Below, in pieces: positions 16,781 to 24,758 of a stretch of 38,136 nt of DNA (position 1 is its first letter; each line of letters starts with the position of its first letter). Origin of the DNA: an uncultured Lachnospiraceae bacterium (GTDB taxonomy: Bacteria; Bacillota; Clostridia; Lachnospirales; Lachnospiraceae); NCBI GenBank assembly GCA_910578475.1, contig CAJTRK010000012.1:1-38136 (forward strand), given 5' to 3'. The translations under genes were made by a program, and so were the position numbers. Below the pieces are notes generated by a model. The model was not told where the DNA came from, made no database searches, and saw only the letters and a program-made list of their open reading frames with translations.

Positions 16781-16828
16781 GGAATAAAGTTTCTATGTTA
16801 TTCCCGAAAGAATCGCTTTGCGGTTCTT
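16780..16828. other. Two short hairpins between the kinase gene and rnpB
   Basis: GGGAATAA/TTATTCCC (16780-16787 with 16798-16805) is an 8-base stem. AAGAATCGC/GCGGTTCTT (16808-16816 with 16820-16828) is a 9-base stem with one G-T pair. Neither has a clear T run behind it. They may form a weak terminator or RNA-processing sites. Two copies of a 13-base motif ending in CAATATAG follow at 16846-16871, where the rnpB promoter must lie. Confidence 0.45.
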
Positions 16829-16880
16829 CCAAATGGAAAATAACGTTTTTCAATATAGTTTCTCAATATAGATTCAAAAT

Positions 16881-17213
16881 AAGTAGAATAAATGGTCGCG
16901 CCCGCATGACGGGTGAGGAAAGTCCGGGCTTCACAGGGCAGGATGCCGGATAACGTCCGGTGGAGGCGACTCCAAGGATAGTGCAACAGAAATAATACCG
17001 CCGCATTTGATGCGGTAAGGGTGGAATGGCAGCGTAAGAGACTACCGCTTTTCCGGTAACGGAAAAGGCTGTGTAAACCCCATCCGAAGCAAGACCAGAA
17101 AGAAAGCGACAGGCTTGCCCGGCCTGCTTTCAGGTAGGTTGCTCGAGACTGTCGGCGACGACAGTTCCAGATAGATGACCATTCACGACATAACCCGGCT
17201 TATCGTTCTGCTT
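16881..17213 (+). ncRNA. rnpB: RNase P RNA, class A
   Basis: The conserved 5' block GAGGAAAGTCCGGGCT is at 16915-16930, followed by the CACAGGGCAGGATGCC stretch. The conserved 3' block with ACGACA and AACCCGGCTTATCG is at about 17184-17205. The ends are set by the P1 helix: AAGTAGAA at 16881-16888 pairs with TTCTGCTT at 17206-17213 (one G-U). The length, near 330 bases, fits class A. The RNA is the catalytic part of the enzyme that matures tRNA 5' ends, here with two tRNA genes in the same window. The T run just after P1 (TTATTTTT) may help end transcription. Confidence 0.96.
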
Positions 17214-17237
17214 ATTTTTGATAAAAAGAAATTGTTG

Positions 17238-17268
17238 ACAAATCTCTCCCCTATGGGGAGAGATTTGT
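17238..17268 (+). other. Perfect 14-base hairpin in the leader of the protease gene
   Basis: ACAAATCTCTCCCC (17238-17251) pairs exactly with GGGGAGAGATTTGT (17255-17268) around the loop TAT. No T run follows on the plus strand, so it is not a plain intrinsic terminator in that direction. It lies 40 bases before the TTG start at 17308. It may be a leader element or an RNA-stabilising hairpin at the 5' end of the protease transcript. Confidence 0.7.
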
Positions 17269-17307
17269 GCATGAGAAGCGGAAACGGTTCTGATATGGAG
17301 GATTCAT

Positions 17308-18138
17308 TTGAAATTAAGGTATTCTTATCATAAAAGAATATTGTGTTTTGTTTTCTGCCTTTTGGCCGCGGCTTTTCCGCTGAAAGTACGGGCGGAGGGA
17401 ACAGGGGATACGGAGAAAAGACAGACGCCCCATCTGATACAGACGGTAACGGAGAAGGACCTGTTCGAAGGGCAGCTTGCGCTTGGCTTTCTGGAAAGTC
17501 CGGTTCTGACACAGGGCGATTGCGCAGCAGCATATGAAAACGTGAAAAACTGCATTGTCCGGATTCATATGGGGAATGCTTATGGAAGCGGCGTTGTTTT
17601 TCAGATTACGCCGGAAAGGGTTATCATTGTAACGAATAAGCATGTTCTTTCCTATTGGGATGAGACAGTCAGCTATGTGCAGTTTCCGCAGGGATATTAT
17701 GTGGAAGCCACGGTACTTGGCACAGCATCCAAACATGATATTGGTTTTTTAGCGGTTGATAACCGGGAATTTGAGTACAAAGAACTGGAAGCGCTTCGGT
17801 ATATACATTGGGATATGGAGCGCTACCAGGCGATAAAGGCGGGAGACGCTATTTTTTGTACGGGAGCGGGCGATAAAGCGGAGGCAGACGGCACGGACAG
17901 TTTTTATCAGGGCAGCGTCAGAGACATGAATTATTATATCGACGATTTCGAAGAATATATGATTTTCGGATATGGTTACGCCAGAGAAGGCATGTCAGGC
18001 GGCGGAACTTTTGATTCCTATGGAAATTTTATCGGGATGATTTCCGGGGCGACGATGAGCGGTGAGACGGCAAGCGTGCCGCTTCCGGCGATTCTGGAGG
18101 CGTATGAGGATATTGTAACGGCGGAAAAACGAGGATGA
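17308..18138 (+). CDS. Secreted trypsin-like serine protease
   Basis: A 276-residue protein with a clear signal peptide (Arg/Lys-rich start, hydrophobic core to about residue 25, cleavage near KVRA-E at about 29). The peptidase domain has the chymotrypsin-fold triad H112 (TNKHVL), D144 (HDIGFLAV) and S230 (EGMSGGG), matching trypsin/HtrA-like S1 enzymes with GMSGG instead of GNSGG. There is no PDZ domain, so it is shorter than HtrA. It starts with TTG, supported by GGAGG 6 bases upstream. It should act outside the membrane; the substrate is unknown. It follows rnpB after about 95 bases that contain a strong hairpin. Confidence 0.87.
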   Translation: MKLRYSYHKRILCFVFCLLAAAFPLKVRAEGTGDTEKRQTPHLIQTVTEKDLFEGQLALGFLESPVLTQGDCAAAYENVKNCIVRIHMGNAYGSGVVFQITPERVIIVTNKHVLSYWDETVSYVQFPQGYYVEATVLGTASKHDIGFLAVDNREFEYKELEALRYIHWDMERYQAIKAGDAIFCTGAGDKAEADGTDSFYQGSVRDMNYYIDDFEEYMIFGYGYAREGMSGGGTFDSYGNFIGMISGATMSGETASVPLPAILEAYEDIVTAEKRG

Positions 18139-18262
18139 TAATTTATTCATGATGCGGTATGGCATAAACTCGTTTTCGGCACGGTGCAAATATCGCAGGT
18201 TGAGAGAAAGGCATTCTTCCAACGGATTTGAGATTCCGCAGAGCGGAATCAAGGGGGTTAGC

Positions 18263-19210
18263 ATGAAGATAGAAGTAAACGAAGGAAAACTGCCCTGTAT
18301 CGTAGGAGGCGGCACGGCGGTAGCGGGGATATTGTTTGCCGTACCGCTTGTCATGTACCCGAACGGCTCCATGGCTGTCAGGCTGACGGGCTATCTTGTC
18401 GTTGCGCTGATTATCTGCATCGGCATCGGTATGTGCATGATGGGCAGGAAGAGAAATCTGTTGGTAGAAGACCGGACATTGTGTTATACGGATAGTTTCG
18501 GCAGAAAGAAAACTTTTTCTCTGGATGAAATCGGTTATTGCAGGGCGGCATTGGAAGAAAAGGGCGGCAGAGATTATCTGAAAATCTACGATTTGCTCGG
18601 GAATAAGTTATGTAAACTCGAAATCAGAATGAAAAACAGCGCGCTTTTCTTACAGTACCTTATGGATAATCAGGTCAGAATAGAGTGTTCGGAAGCGTCC
18701 GATAATTATTTGAAAAGTATGCTTTGCACGAAAACCATTTGCGAGGAGGAAATTCCGGCAAATATAAATGCCTGTCTGGAAGAGGCAAAAAAATATGTAT
18801 GGGAATGGGGAAAACTGCATAAAGAATTTGATGTGGACTGGAAGATGGGAATTGCAGCTTATCTGGAAGATGAATTATCGGAGAAAAAGCAGTTATGGGA
18901 ACAGACAGGCTGCAGCGGAAAGGCTTTTCCGTCAGGTCTGCCCGAAGGTTATCTGCTCGTCATAGAGGGATATCTGCAAAAAGACGGCCTTTTTGTGCTG
19001 GACAGTAAGGGCAGGGCGGTGATGTTTTATGTGCAGGTAATCAGTGTGTCGAAATCTTTCCGGGCGGGAGAAACGCTGAAAATCCGGTTTTTTGATAATG
19101 TAGGGGAAGAACTTGCCTGGCAGCTTGGCTGGCTTGCCCATGCGCTGCCGCGGAACCGTTACCATATGGAAGCGCTGTCTTTGCAGCATGAATTGCTGGA
19201 AAGATTATAA
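18263..19210 (+). CDS. Two-helix membrane protein of unknown function
   Basis: 315 residues. Two hydrophobic helices near the N-terminus (about residues 10-32 and 38-58) are followed by a long soluble domain. The first part of that domain (about 63-130) looks like a PH-type beta-barrel: RNLLVEDRTLCYTD, KTFSLDEIGYC and KLCKLEIRM are alternating strands, a pattern used by many small membrane-bound regulators. The rest has mixed helices and strands; I do not recognise a family with confidence. AAGGGGG lies 5 bases before the ATG at 18263; a longer frame from 18149 lacks a site. The protease gene is 124 bases upstream and the epimerase gene about 130 downstream. No operon partner is obvious. Confidence 0.65.
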   Translation: MKIEVNEGKLPCIVGGGTAVAGILFAVPLVMYPNGSMAVRLTGYLVVALIICIGIGMCMMGRKRNLLVEDRTLCYTDSFGRKKTFSLDEIGYCRAALEEKGGRDYLKIYDLLGNKLCKLEIRMKNSALFLQYLMDNQVRIECSEASDNYLKSMLCTKTICEEEIPANINACLEEAKKYVWEWGKLHKEFDVDWKMGIAAYLEDELSEKKQLWEQTGCSGKAFPSGLPEGYLLVIEGYLQKDGLFVLDSKGRAVMFYVQVISVSKSFRAGETLKIRFFDNVGEELAWQLGWLAHALPRNRYHMEALSLQHELLERL

Positions 19211-19261
19211 AGGTTTCGATAAGAGAAAAACATGGTTATGGTGTCCATGCGCAGGGAAGTG

Positions 19262-19270
19262 TGTTATACT
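19262..19270 (+). promoter_or_regulatory. Candidate extended -10 promoter before the epimerase gene
   Basis: TGTTATACT (19262-19270) is an extended -10 with TG one base before TATACT. It lies 67 bases before the epimerase ATG. The -35 region is weak. The same GTGTTATACTGTA string occurs in the promoter region of the minus-strand pair near 9100. Confidence 0.4.
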
Positions 19271-19337
19271 GTACATGATGGCATTGAGTGGGGCAGAAAA
19301 CGGTATGGGAGAAAGCAAAAAACAAGGAGGAAAATCT

Positions 19338-20207
19338 ATGGCGTTATTTCAAATCGGCAACGATAAAATTACCATCCAGATAGACAGTATGGGGGCGGAA
19401 CTGAAATCTTTAAAAAGGGTGGATACCGGTACAGAGTATATGTGGGAAGGCGACCCGGCATACTGGAAACGGACTTCGCCGGTTCTTTTTCCGTTGGTGG
19501 GCGGTTTAAAAAACGGCGAATATCTTCATGAGGGCCGCCGCTGTCAGCTGGAGAAACACGGATTTGCCAGAAATATGCAGTTTACGTTGAAAAGCCAGAC
19601 GAACAGGGAAATCTGGTTTACGCTGGAATCGAATGCGGAGACATTGGAGAAATATCCCTATGCGTTTGTGTTGGAACTTGGATATGAATTAGAAGATAAT
19701 ACGGTGATTGTCAAGTGGAAAGTGACCAATCCTGCATCCGGCGAAATGTATTTTTCCATTGGCGGCCATCCGGCCATCCGGTGTCCGATTGTGGAGGATA
19801 CCAAACAGACGGATTACCGCATTCGCTTTGATGTGAAGGACAAGATAACGACCGACGTGATTGAAAATGGTCTGGTGAGTAACGGAAAACGTGATTATCC
19901 GTTGGAGAACGGGCATTTGAGACTGACGGAGCATTTGTTTGATGAAGACGCGCTCGTGGCAGAAGGACATCAGGCGCATGAGGTCGCATTTGTGAAACCG
20001 GACGGAAATACATATCTGACGGTGCGTTTTGATGCGCCGGTTTTCGGCATTTGGTCGCCGGGGCGAAACGCGCCTTTTATCTGTGTTGAACCCTGGTATG
20101 GAAGATGTGATGCGCTTGATTTTGAGGGAACCTGGGAAGAACGGGAATGGGGACAGCATCTGGCGGCAGGCGAAAGCTTTGAAGCATCTTATCGGATTAT
20201 CGTTTGA
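19338..20207 (+). CDS. Aldose 1-epimerase family protein (LacX-like)
   Basis: A 289-residue cytosolic galactose-mutarotase-superfamily protein. This superfamily interconverts the alpha and beta anomers of aldoses. Landmarks are the early MGAELKSLK and EYMWEGDP, the KHGFAR segment with the first catalytic His region, SIGGHPAIRCP with the second His, and ICVEPWYGRCDAL with the catalytic Glu region near the end. This set matches the LacX/YeaD-like branch. GGAGG lies 8 bases upstream. The C-terminus lies in a 45-bp unit that is exactly duplicated behind the stop codon (listed separately). The sugar substrate is not deducible from the context. Confidence 0.88.
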   Translation: MALFQIGNDKITIQIDSMGAELKSLKRVDTGTEYMWEGDPAYWKRTSPVLFPLVGGLKNGEYLHEGRRCQLEKHGFARNMQFTLKSQTNREIWFTLESNAETLEKYPYAFVLELGYELEDNTVIVKWKVTNPASGEMYFSIGGHPAIRCPIVEDTKQTDYRIRFDVKDKITTDVIENGLVSNGKRDYPLENGHLRLTEHLFDEDALVAEGHQAHEVAFVKPDGNTYLTVRFDAPVFGIWSPGRNAPFICVEPWYGRCDALDFEGTWEEREWGQHLAAGESFEASYRIIV

Positions 20208-20260
20208 CAGGCAGACGAAAGCTTTGAAGCATCTTATCGGATTATCGTTTGACAGGCAGA
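20171..20260 (+). repeat. Exact 45-bp tandem duplication at the epimerase 3' end
   Basis: Bases 20171-20215 and 20216-20260 are identical, and 4 more bases of a third copy follow. The first copy encodes the last 11 residues of the epimerase, its TGA stop (20205-20207) and 8 downstream bases. The second copy lies behind the stop, so the protein is unchanged. As there are no differences the event is recent, or it could be an assembly artefact. The duplication moved the next gene 45 bases further away. Confidence 0.95.
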
Positions 20261-20279
20261 CGAAGAAATGGAGTTAAAA

Positions 20280-20984
20280 ATGGAAATGGGACCGATTGTA
20301 CAATGTGTGGGGCTCACCAAAACATATGGCGGGAAACCGGCGCTGAACCAGATTTATCTGAATCTGGAACGGGGAAAAATTATCGGGCTTCTCGGACCGA
20401 ACGGGAGCGGTAAGACGACACTTATTAAAATTATGAACGGCCTTTTGCGGCAGTCAGCAGGAGAAATTTTTATCGGAGGCACAAAACCCGGCATTGAAAC
20501 AAAATATAAAATCTCATATCTTCCGGAGCGGACCTACCTCCATTCCGGCATGAAAGTGCTGGAAATGGTGCAGTATTTTCAGGACTTTTATCCGGATTTC
20601 AGAATCGAAAGGGCTTTCGATATGCTGCACAGGCTTCAGATTCCGCCGAATGAGCGGCTGAAAAATCTTTCCAAAGGAACGAAGGAAAAGGTACAGCTTA
20701 TCCTCGTGATGAGCAGGGACGCCGATTTGTATGTGCTGGATGAGCCGATTGCGGGCGTGGACCCGGCGTCGCGGGATTATATTCTGCGTACGATAGTCAG
20801 CAATTATAACAGAAATGCCTCGGTCCTGCTTTCGACGCATTTGATTTCCGATGTGGAGAGCATTTTGGACGAAGTCGTTTTCATCAAATACGGCAATATT
20901 ATTCTGCAGGCTCCGGCGGAGCAGATAAGGCAGCGGGAAGGTAAGTCGATAGACCGCTTTTTCAGGGAGGTGTTTGCATGTTAG
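20280..20984 (+). CDS. ABC transporter ATP-binding protein
   Basis: A 234-residue ATPase of the BcrA/Ytr-type export family. The Walker A motif is GPNGSGKTT (39-47), the signature LSKGTKEKV is near residue 135, Walker B is LYVLDEPIAGVD, and the H-loop is STHLISDVE. It energises transport by a partner membrane protein. The ATG at 20280 is chosen because GGAG lies 6 bases upstream; a start at 20268 has no site. It overlaps the next gene by 7 bases, and that gene is its permease partner. It follows the duplicated epimerase tail at close distance. The substrate is unknown. Confidence 0.9.
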   Translation: MEMGPIVQCVGLTKTYGGKPALNQIYLNLERGKIIGLLGPNGSGKTTLIKIMNGLLRQSAGEIFIGGTKPGIETKYKISYLPERTYLHSGMKVLEMVQYFQDFYPDFRIERAFDMLHRLQIPPNERLKNLSKGTKEKVQLILVMSRDADLYVLDEPIAGVDPASRDYILRTIVSNYNRNASVLLSTHLISDVESILDEVVFIKYGNIILQAPAEQIRQREGKSIDRFFREVFAC

Positions 20985-21775
20985 GGAAACTGATGAAATA
21001 TGAGTGGAAGGCGACATGGAAACTGCTGATTCCCCTGAACCTTTTTATCGTGGTCATGTCGGTTCTGGCCTATACGACCGTACAGCTTGAATTTTTTGAA
21101 TCCAATAATGATTTGGTCATAATGACGGGAACGCTTCTGCTTCTGGCTTACGTTCTCAGTATGTTTGTGATTTCGATTGTCACGGTTATCTATCTGATTT
21201 ACCGGTTTTATACGTCGGTTTACGGGGATGAAGGATATCTGCTGCATACGCTTCCGGTGGATAAGCATCATATTATCGTTTCCAAAGCCGTTGTCAGCGT
21301 TTCCTGGGTTATTTTAAATATTTTTCTGATTTATCTTTCCGTTCTGTTTCTGATTTCGACGCAGGGAAGGTTTTCCCGGACGATTGTGGACGGGTTTGAG
21401 TTTTATATAGATACGCTGAACAATTATAACAGAATCGATACATTCGGTATATTCATGACGCTTATAACATCGTTTTTTGCGCTGCTTGCGCGGGTTTTAA
21501 AGATTACGGCCTGTATTTCTCTCGGTCAGTTGTCTTCAAACCATAAAGTGCTCAGTTCCATCGGCTTTTATTATGCAATTTATATTGTACAGAGAATGTT
21601 TACGCTGCTGTATTATGTGATACACGCACTGGTTATCAGGGCTGCGGATTATACCTATTATTATAATCCATTTGGTTCATCGTGGGCGTTTACGCTGCTG
21701 TCCAGTCTGATTTACAGCGTTATTTTCTATTTTCTGACGTGGTATGTGATGGACCGCAGACTGAATCTGGATTAG
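20978..21775 (+). CDS. ABC transporter permease, partner of the preceding ATPase
   Basis: A 265-residue membrane protein with about six hydrophobic segments: two near the N-terminus (about residues 14-35 and 45-70), two in the middle, and two near the end (SSLIYSVIFYFLTWYVM at the C-terminus). The amphipathic start MLGKLMKYEWKATWK is typical of ABC-2 family permeases. The start overlaps the end of the ATPase gene by 7 bases, so the two are translationally coupled. What is moved, and in which direction, cannot be told from the sequence; exporters of peptides or antimicrobials are common in this class. Confidence 0.85.
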   Translation: MLGKLMKYEWKATWKLLIPLNLFIVVMSVLAYTTVQLEFFESNNDLVIMTGTLLLLAYVLSMFVISIVTVIYLIYRFYTSVYGDEGYLLHTLPVDKHHIIVSKAVVSVSWVILNIFLIYLSVLFLISTQGRFSRTIVDGFEFYIDTLNNYNRIDTFGIFMTLITSFFALLARVLKITACISLGQLSSNHKVLSSIGFYYAIYIVQRMFTLLYYVIHALVIRAADYTYYYNPFGSSWAFTLLSSLIYSVIFYFLTWYVMDRRLNLD

Positions 21776-21883
21776 GACCACAGTGTTGACAGATTCGAAA
21801 AACAGGAGCAGAATAAGGAATTGAAATAAGACAGATGGAAAGAACAGGCAGAAAGAACATGTGGAAAGGACATGGTGGGCAGG

Positions 21884-23101
21884 ATGACAAAAATTGATAT
21901 TGTATCCGGTTTTCTCGGAGCCGGAAAGACGACGTTGATAAAAAAGCTGTTAAAGGAAGCTTTGCAGAATACACAGGTTGTTTTGATTGAAAACGAGTTT
22001 GGAGAGATTGGCATAGACGGCGGATTTTTAAAAGAAGCGGGCATAGAAATCAAGGAGATGAATTCCGGCTGTATCTGCTGTTCGCTCGTAGGGGACTTTG
22101 CGGCTTCCTTAAAAGAAGTGCTTTCTACCTATACGCCGGAGCGCGTATTGATTGAGCCTTCGGGTGTCGGAAAATTGTCCGACGTCATGAAGGCTGTACA
22201 GGGCGCCATGCAGAACGAGGAAGTCGTGCTGAACAGCGCGGTTGTCGTTGTAGACGCCGGAAAATGCAAAATGTATATGAAGAATTTTGGAGAGTTCTTT
22301 ATCAATCAGATTGCATATGCCGGAACCATTATCCTGAGCCGGACAGGGAAGATGAGTGAAGAAAAAGTTTCGGCCTGCGCAGCCCTGTTACGCGAACACA
22401 ACGCGAAAGCAACGATTATTACGACGCCCTGGGAAGAACTGGAAGGAATGGACATCCTGAATACAATTGAGGGCGCAAAAGATTTGGAAGCGGAACTGAT
22501 GAAGGAAGTTATGGCGCGTAGAGACGAGCATGAGCATCATCACGAGCATCACCACGACGATGAACACGAGCACCATCATCACGAAGACCATGAGCATCAC
22601 CACGAACATCACCACGAACATCACCACGAAGACCATGAGCACCACCATCATCACGACAGCGGCCACGGGCATCACCATGACGAAGAGCACAGCGGCCACG
22701 GGCATCACCATGACGAAGAGCACAGCGGCCACGAGCATCACCACGAAGAGCATGAACACCATCATGACGAAGAGCACAGCGGCCACGAGCATCATCACGA
22801 TGGCCATGAGCATCATCATCATGCGGATGAAATTTTCACAAGTTGGGGAATTGAGACGCCGTTGTCTTATACGCGGGACGAAATAGCAGAGCGGCTGAAA
22901 AAGCTGGAACAGGAAGAGGAATACGGCATCGTGCTCCGGGCAAAGGGGATGGTAGCCGCAGGAGACGGAACATGGGTTTATTTTGACTATGTTCCGGAAG
23001 AATGCGATATCAGAGCCGGAAAGCCGGACGTGACGGGTAAAATCTGTGTCATCGGTTCGAAGCTGAAAGAGGAAAAACTGGAGGCGCTGTTTCAGAAATA
23101 A
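21884..23101 (+). CDS. CobW-family GTPase with a very His-rich insertion
   Basis: A 405-residue G3E GTPase of the CobW/ZagA metallochaperone type. The P-loop is GFLGAGKTT (9-17). The conserved metal motif CxCC is C63-I-C65-C66, followed by SLVGDF. The G3-type segment is IEPSG near residue 90. The usual NKxD guanine motif appears as SRTGK. Between the GTPase core and the C-terminal CobW_C domain (about 315-405) lies a 98-residue stretch (216-313) with about 56 histidines plus Asp and Glu. Such stretches bind Zn, Ni or Co. The start could be 21872 or 21884; 21884 gives the family's MTKIDIVSGF. The second GTPase gene begins 38 bases later. The metal identity is not proven. Confidence 0.93.
   Translation: MTKIDIVSGFLGAGKTTLIKKLLKEALQNTQVVLIENEFGEIGIDGGFLKEAGIEIKEMNSGCICCSLVGDFAASLKEVLSTYTPERVLIEPSGVGKLSDVMKAVQGAMQNEEVVLNSAVVVVDAGKCKMYMKNFGEFFINQIAYAGTIILSRTGKMSEEKVSACAALLREHNAKATIITTPWEELEGMDILNTIEGAKDLEAELMKEVMARRDEHEHHHEHHHDDEHEHHHHEDHEHHHEHHHEHHHEDHEHHHHHDSGHGHHHDEEHSGHGHHHDEEHSGHEHHHEEHEHHHDEEHSGHEHHHDGHEHHHHADEIFTSWGIETPLSYTRDEIAERLKKLEQEEEYGIVLRAKGMVAAGDGTWVYFDYVPEECDIRAGKPDVTGKICVIGSKLKEEKLEALFQK
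22529..22822 (+). repeat. Tandem repeats encoding the His-rich tract
   Basis: The tract contains several exact in-frame repeats. A 12-base unit CATCACCACGAA occurs three times in a row (22595-22630). A 33-base unit encoding SGHGHHHDEEH occurs at 22658-22690 and 22691-22723, with partial copies starting at 22724 and 22778. The repeats are multiples of three, so length changes by slippage would keep the frame. Confidence 0.9.
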
Positions 23102-23139
23102 GCGGTCCGAGAGTGTAAGAAAGGGGCAGGATTGACATT

Positions 23140-24069
23140 ATGAAACCGGTATATATCATCAACGGTTTTCTCGAAAGCGGAAAAACGGAATTTATTACTT
23201 ATACGCTGGCACAGCCTTATTTTCAGGTGCGGGGCAAAACGCTTCTTCTGCTATGCGAGGAGGGCGAAGTCGAGTATGACGAAAAGCTGCTTGCACAAAG
23301 CAGAACGGAAATAGAGCTGATTGAAGAGGAAAAGGATTTTCATTCCGCGCATTTAATAGAACTGGAGAAAAAGCATAAACCGGAGCGTATTATCATCGAA
23401 TATAACGGGATGTGGAACTGTAAGAATATGAAACTCCCCTGGCACTGGAGCGTCGAACAGCAGGTGACGACGATTGACGCTTCTACTTTTCCGATGTATT
23501 TTACGAACATGAAGTCGCTGCTTGCGGAGATGATACGGAAATCGGAGCTGATTATTTTCAACCGTTGTGACGGTGTGGAAGACCTGAGCAGTTATAAAAG
23601 GAATGTCAAGGCAATCAACCAGAAAGCGGAACTTGTATTTGAGGACGCGAACGGCGAAGTCAACGAGATTATGGAGGATGATTTGCCTTATGACCTGACG
23701 TCGCCGATATTGGAACTGGACAACGAAAGCTACGGTGTCTGGTATCTGGATTCCCTGGACCATATCGGACGGTATGAGGGCAAGACCGTGCAATTTACGG
23801 CGATGGTGCTTGTACCGAAGAATTTTCCGAAAGGGTATTTCGTGCCGGGCAGAATGGCAATGACCTGCTGTGCCGATGATATGGCTTTTCTCGGATTTGC
23901 CTGTGAATACGACAAAACCGATAAGCTGACCGACAAACAGTGGGTAAAAGTAACCGCTAAAATCGCGAATGAATATTTTGCCGATTATGGCGGAGAAGGG
24001 CCTGTTCTCCATGCGCTCAGTGTGGAGCAGACCAAAAAGCCCAAAGAGGAAATCATCAGTTTCTTTTAA
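23140..24069 (+). CDS. CobW-like GTPase fused to a DUF1980/YcgQ-like domain
   Basis: A 309-residue protein. The N-terminal GTPase has the P-loop GFLESGKT (9-16) and an N-R-C-D motif close to NKxD, but the place of the usual CxCC metal motif reads LCEEGEVEYD, so those cysteines are gone. The G3-type segment is IIEYNGMW. The C-terminal part from about residue 200 resembles DUF1980 (YcgQ, TIGR03943): VLVPKNFP, then PGRMAMTCCADDMAFLGFACEY, with C243-C244. In other Firmicutes this domain belongs to a separate membrane-associated partner of a DUF318 permease. It is one gene after the His-rich GTPase, so the two probably act together in metal handling. The domain call is fairly firm; the function is inferred. 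Confidence 0.78.
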   Translation: MKPVYIINGFLESGKTEFITYTLAQPYFQVRGKTLLLLCEEGEVEYDEKLLAQSRTEIELIEEEKDFHSAHLIELEKKHKPERIIIEYNGMWNCKNMKLPWHWSVEQQVTTIDASTFPMYFTNMKSLLAEMIRKSELIIFNRCDGVEDLSSYKRNVKAINQKAELVFEDANGEVNEIMEDDLPYDLTSPILELDNESYGVWYLDSLDHIGRYEGKTVQFTAMVLVPKNFPKGYFVPGRMAMTCCADDMAFLGFACEYDKTDKLTDKQWVKVTAKIANEYFADYGGEGPVLHALSVEQTKKPKEEIISFF

Positions 24070-24119
24070 CAGAAAACGATGAGACCGATACCCGCAAAGG
24101 CGGGCGGAGAGGTATGTGA

Positions 24120-24758
24120 ATGAAGAATTTGAGAACCGTGATTTCGGCCCTTGCAGCTATTCTTTGTGCAGGGGCTTTTTTCAGCATAAAAGGCAGCAGT
24201 ATGGCGAAGGCGGCGGAAGAAGCGCCAGAGGCGTTTCCGTCGGTAATTACATGGGATGATTATCAAAATACCCAAAAAACGGAGCCGACCGTGCTTCATT
24301 TTTCACTTGGAGAAGGGACTGAAATTGATGTAGAACTTCCTTACTATCCAAGTGTGGTTAAGCAAATAGAATTTCTGGATATAAACGGAGACGGAACGGA
24401 GGAAGCGCTGATATACCGATATTTTGCCAACACCGCGACGGAGTATACGCTAATCGATATCTTTGAGATAAAAGATAAAACGGTGCGGAATCTGTCGCCG
24501 GGAACGGAATTGCAGGAGCTTTCCGGAAATGTCTGGAACATGTCGTTTCAGGAGAATGCCGTTGAGGACTTTACAAAAGGAGAGGCCGGACTCGTCTGCC
24601 GGTTGGAATCTTATGATAAAAAATACGGTATCGTTTTCCGGGATGAGACGATACTGGCCGAATACAGGGACGAAAGCTGGCGGATTATCGGTCATGTTTC
24701 CTGGAAGGTGGAGCAGGCAGCAGGATTGATAAAGGAATGTGTAATGAATGGAAAGTAA
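24120..24758 (+). CDS. Secreted or membrane-anchored protein of unknown function
   Basis: 212 residues. A signal peptide (MKNLRTV then a hydrophobic core to about residue 22) is followed by an AKAAEEA cleavage region near 32. The mature part has a D-x-N-x-D-G segment (LDINGDGTEE), a calcium-binding-like or FG-GAP/VCBS-like loop, within beta-rich sequence. No enzyme motif is seen. GGAGAGG lies before the ATG. It is 50 bases after the fused GTPase gene, with a small GC hairpin (CCCGC/GCGGG) between. It may belong to the same transcript, but nothing in its sequence ties it to metal handling. Its stop codon lies in the first unit of the AT-rich repeat that follows. Confidence 0.6.
   Translation: MKNLRTVISALAAILCAGAFFSIKGSSMAKAAEEAPEAFPSVITWDDYQNTQKTEPTVLHFSLGEGTEIDVELPYYPSVVKQIEFLDINGDGTEEALIYRYFANTATEYTLIDIFEIKDKTVRNLSPGTELQELSGNVWNMSFQENAVEDFTKGEAGLVCRLESYDKKYGIVFRDETILAEYRDESWRIIGHVSWKVEQAAGLIKECVMNGK

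Noticed and set aside
18149..18262. N-terminal extension of the two-helix membrane protein
   Set aside because: The added 38 residues are Arg-rich with no site upstream, while AAGGGGG sits 5 bases before the ATG at 18263.
21784..21812. Promoter before the His-rich GTPase gene (TTGACA at 21784)
   Set aside because: The only -10 at normal spacing is CAGAAT, too weak to list.
22388..22886. Met/Val-rich minus-strand and Thr/Ile-rich plus-strand frames, and a CRISPR-like look
   Set aside because: They are by-products of the His-codon repeats in the GTPase gene. The repeats have no uniform spacers, so it is not a CRISPR array.
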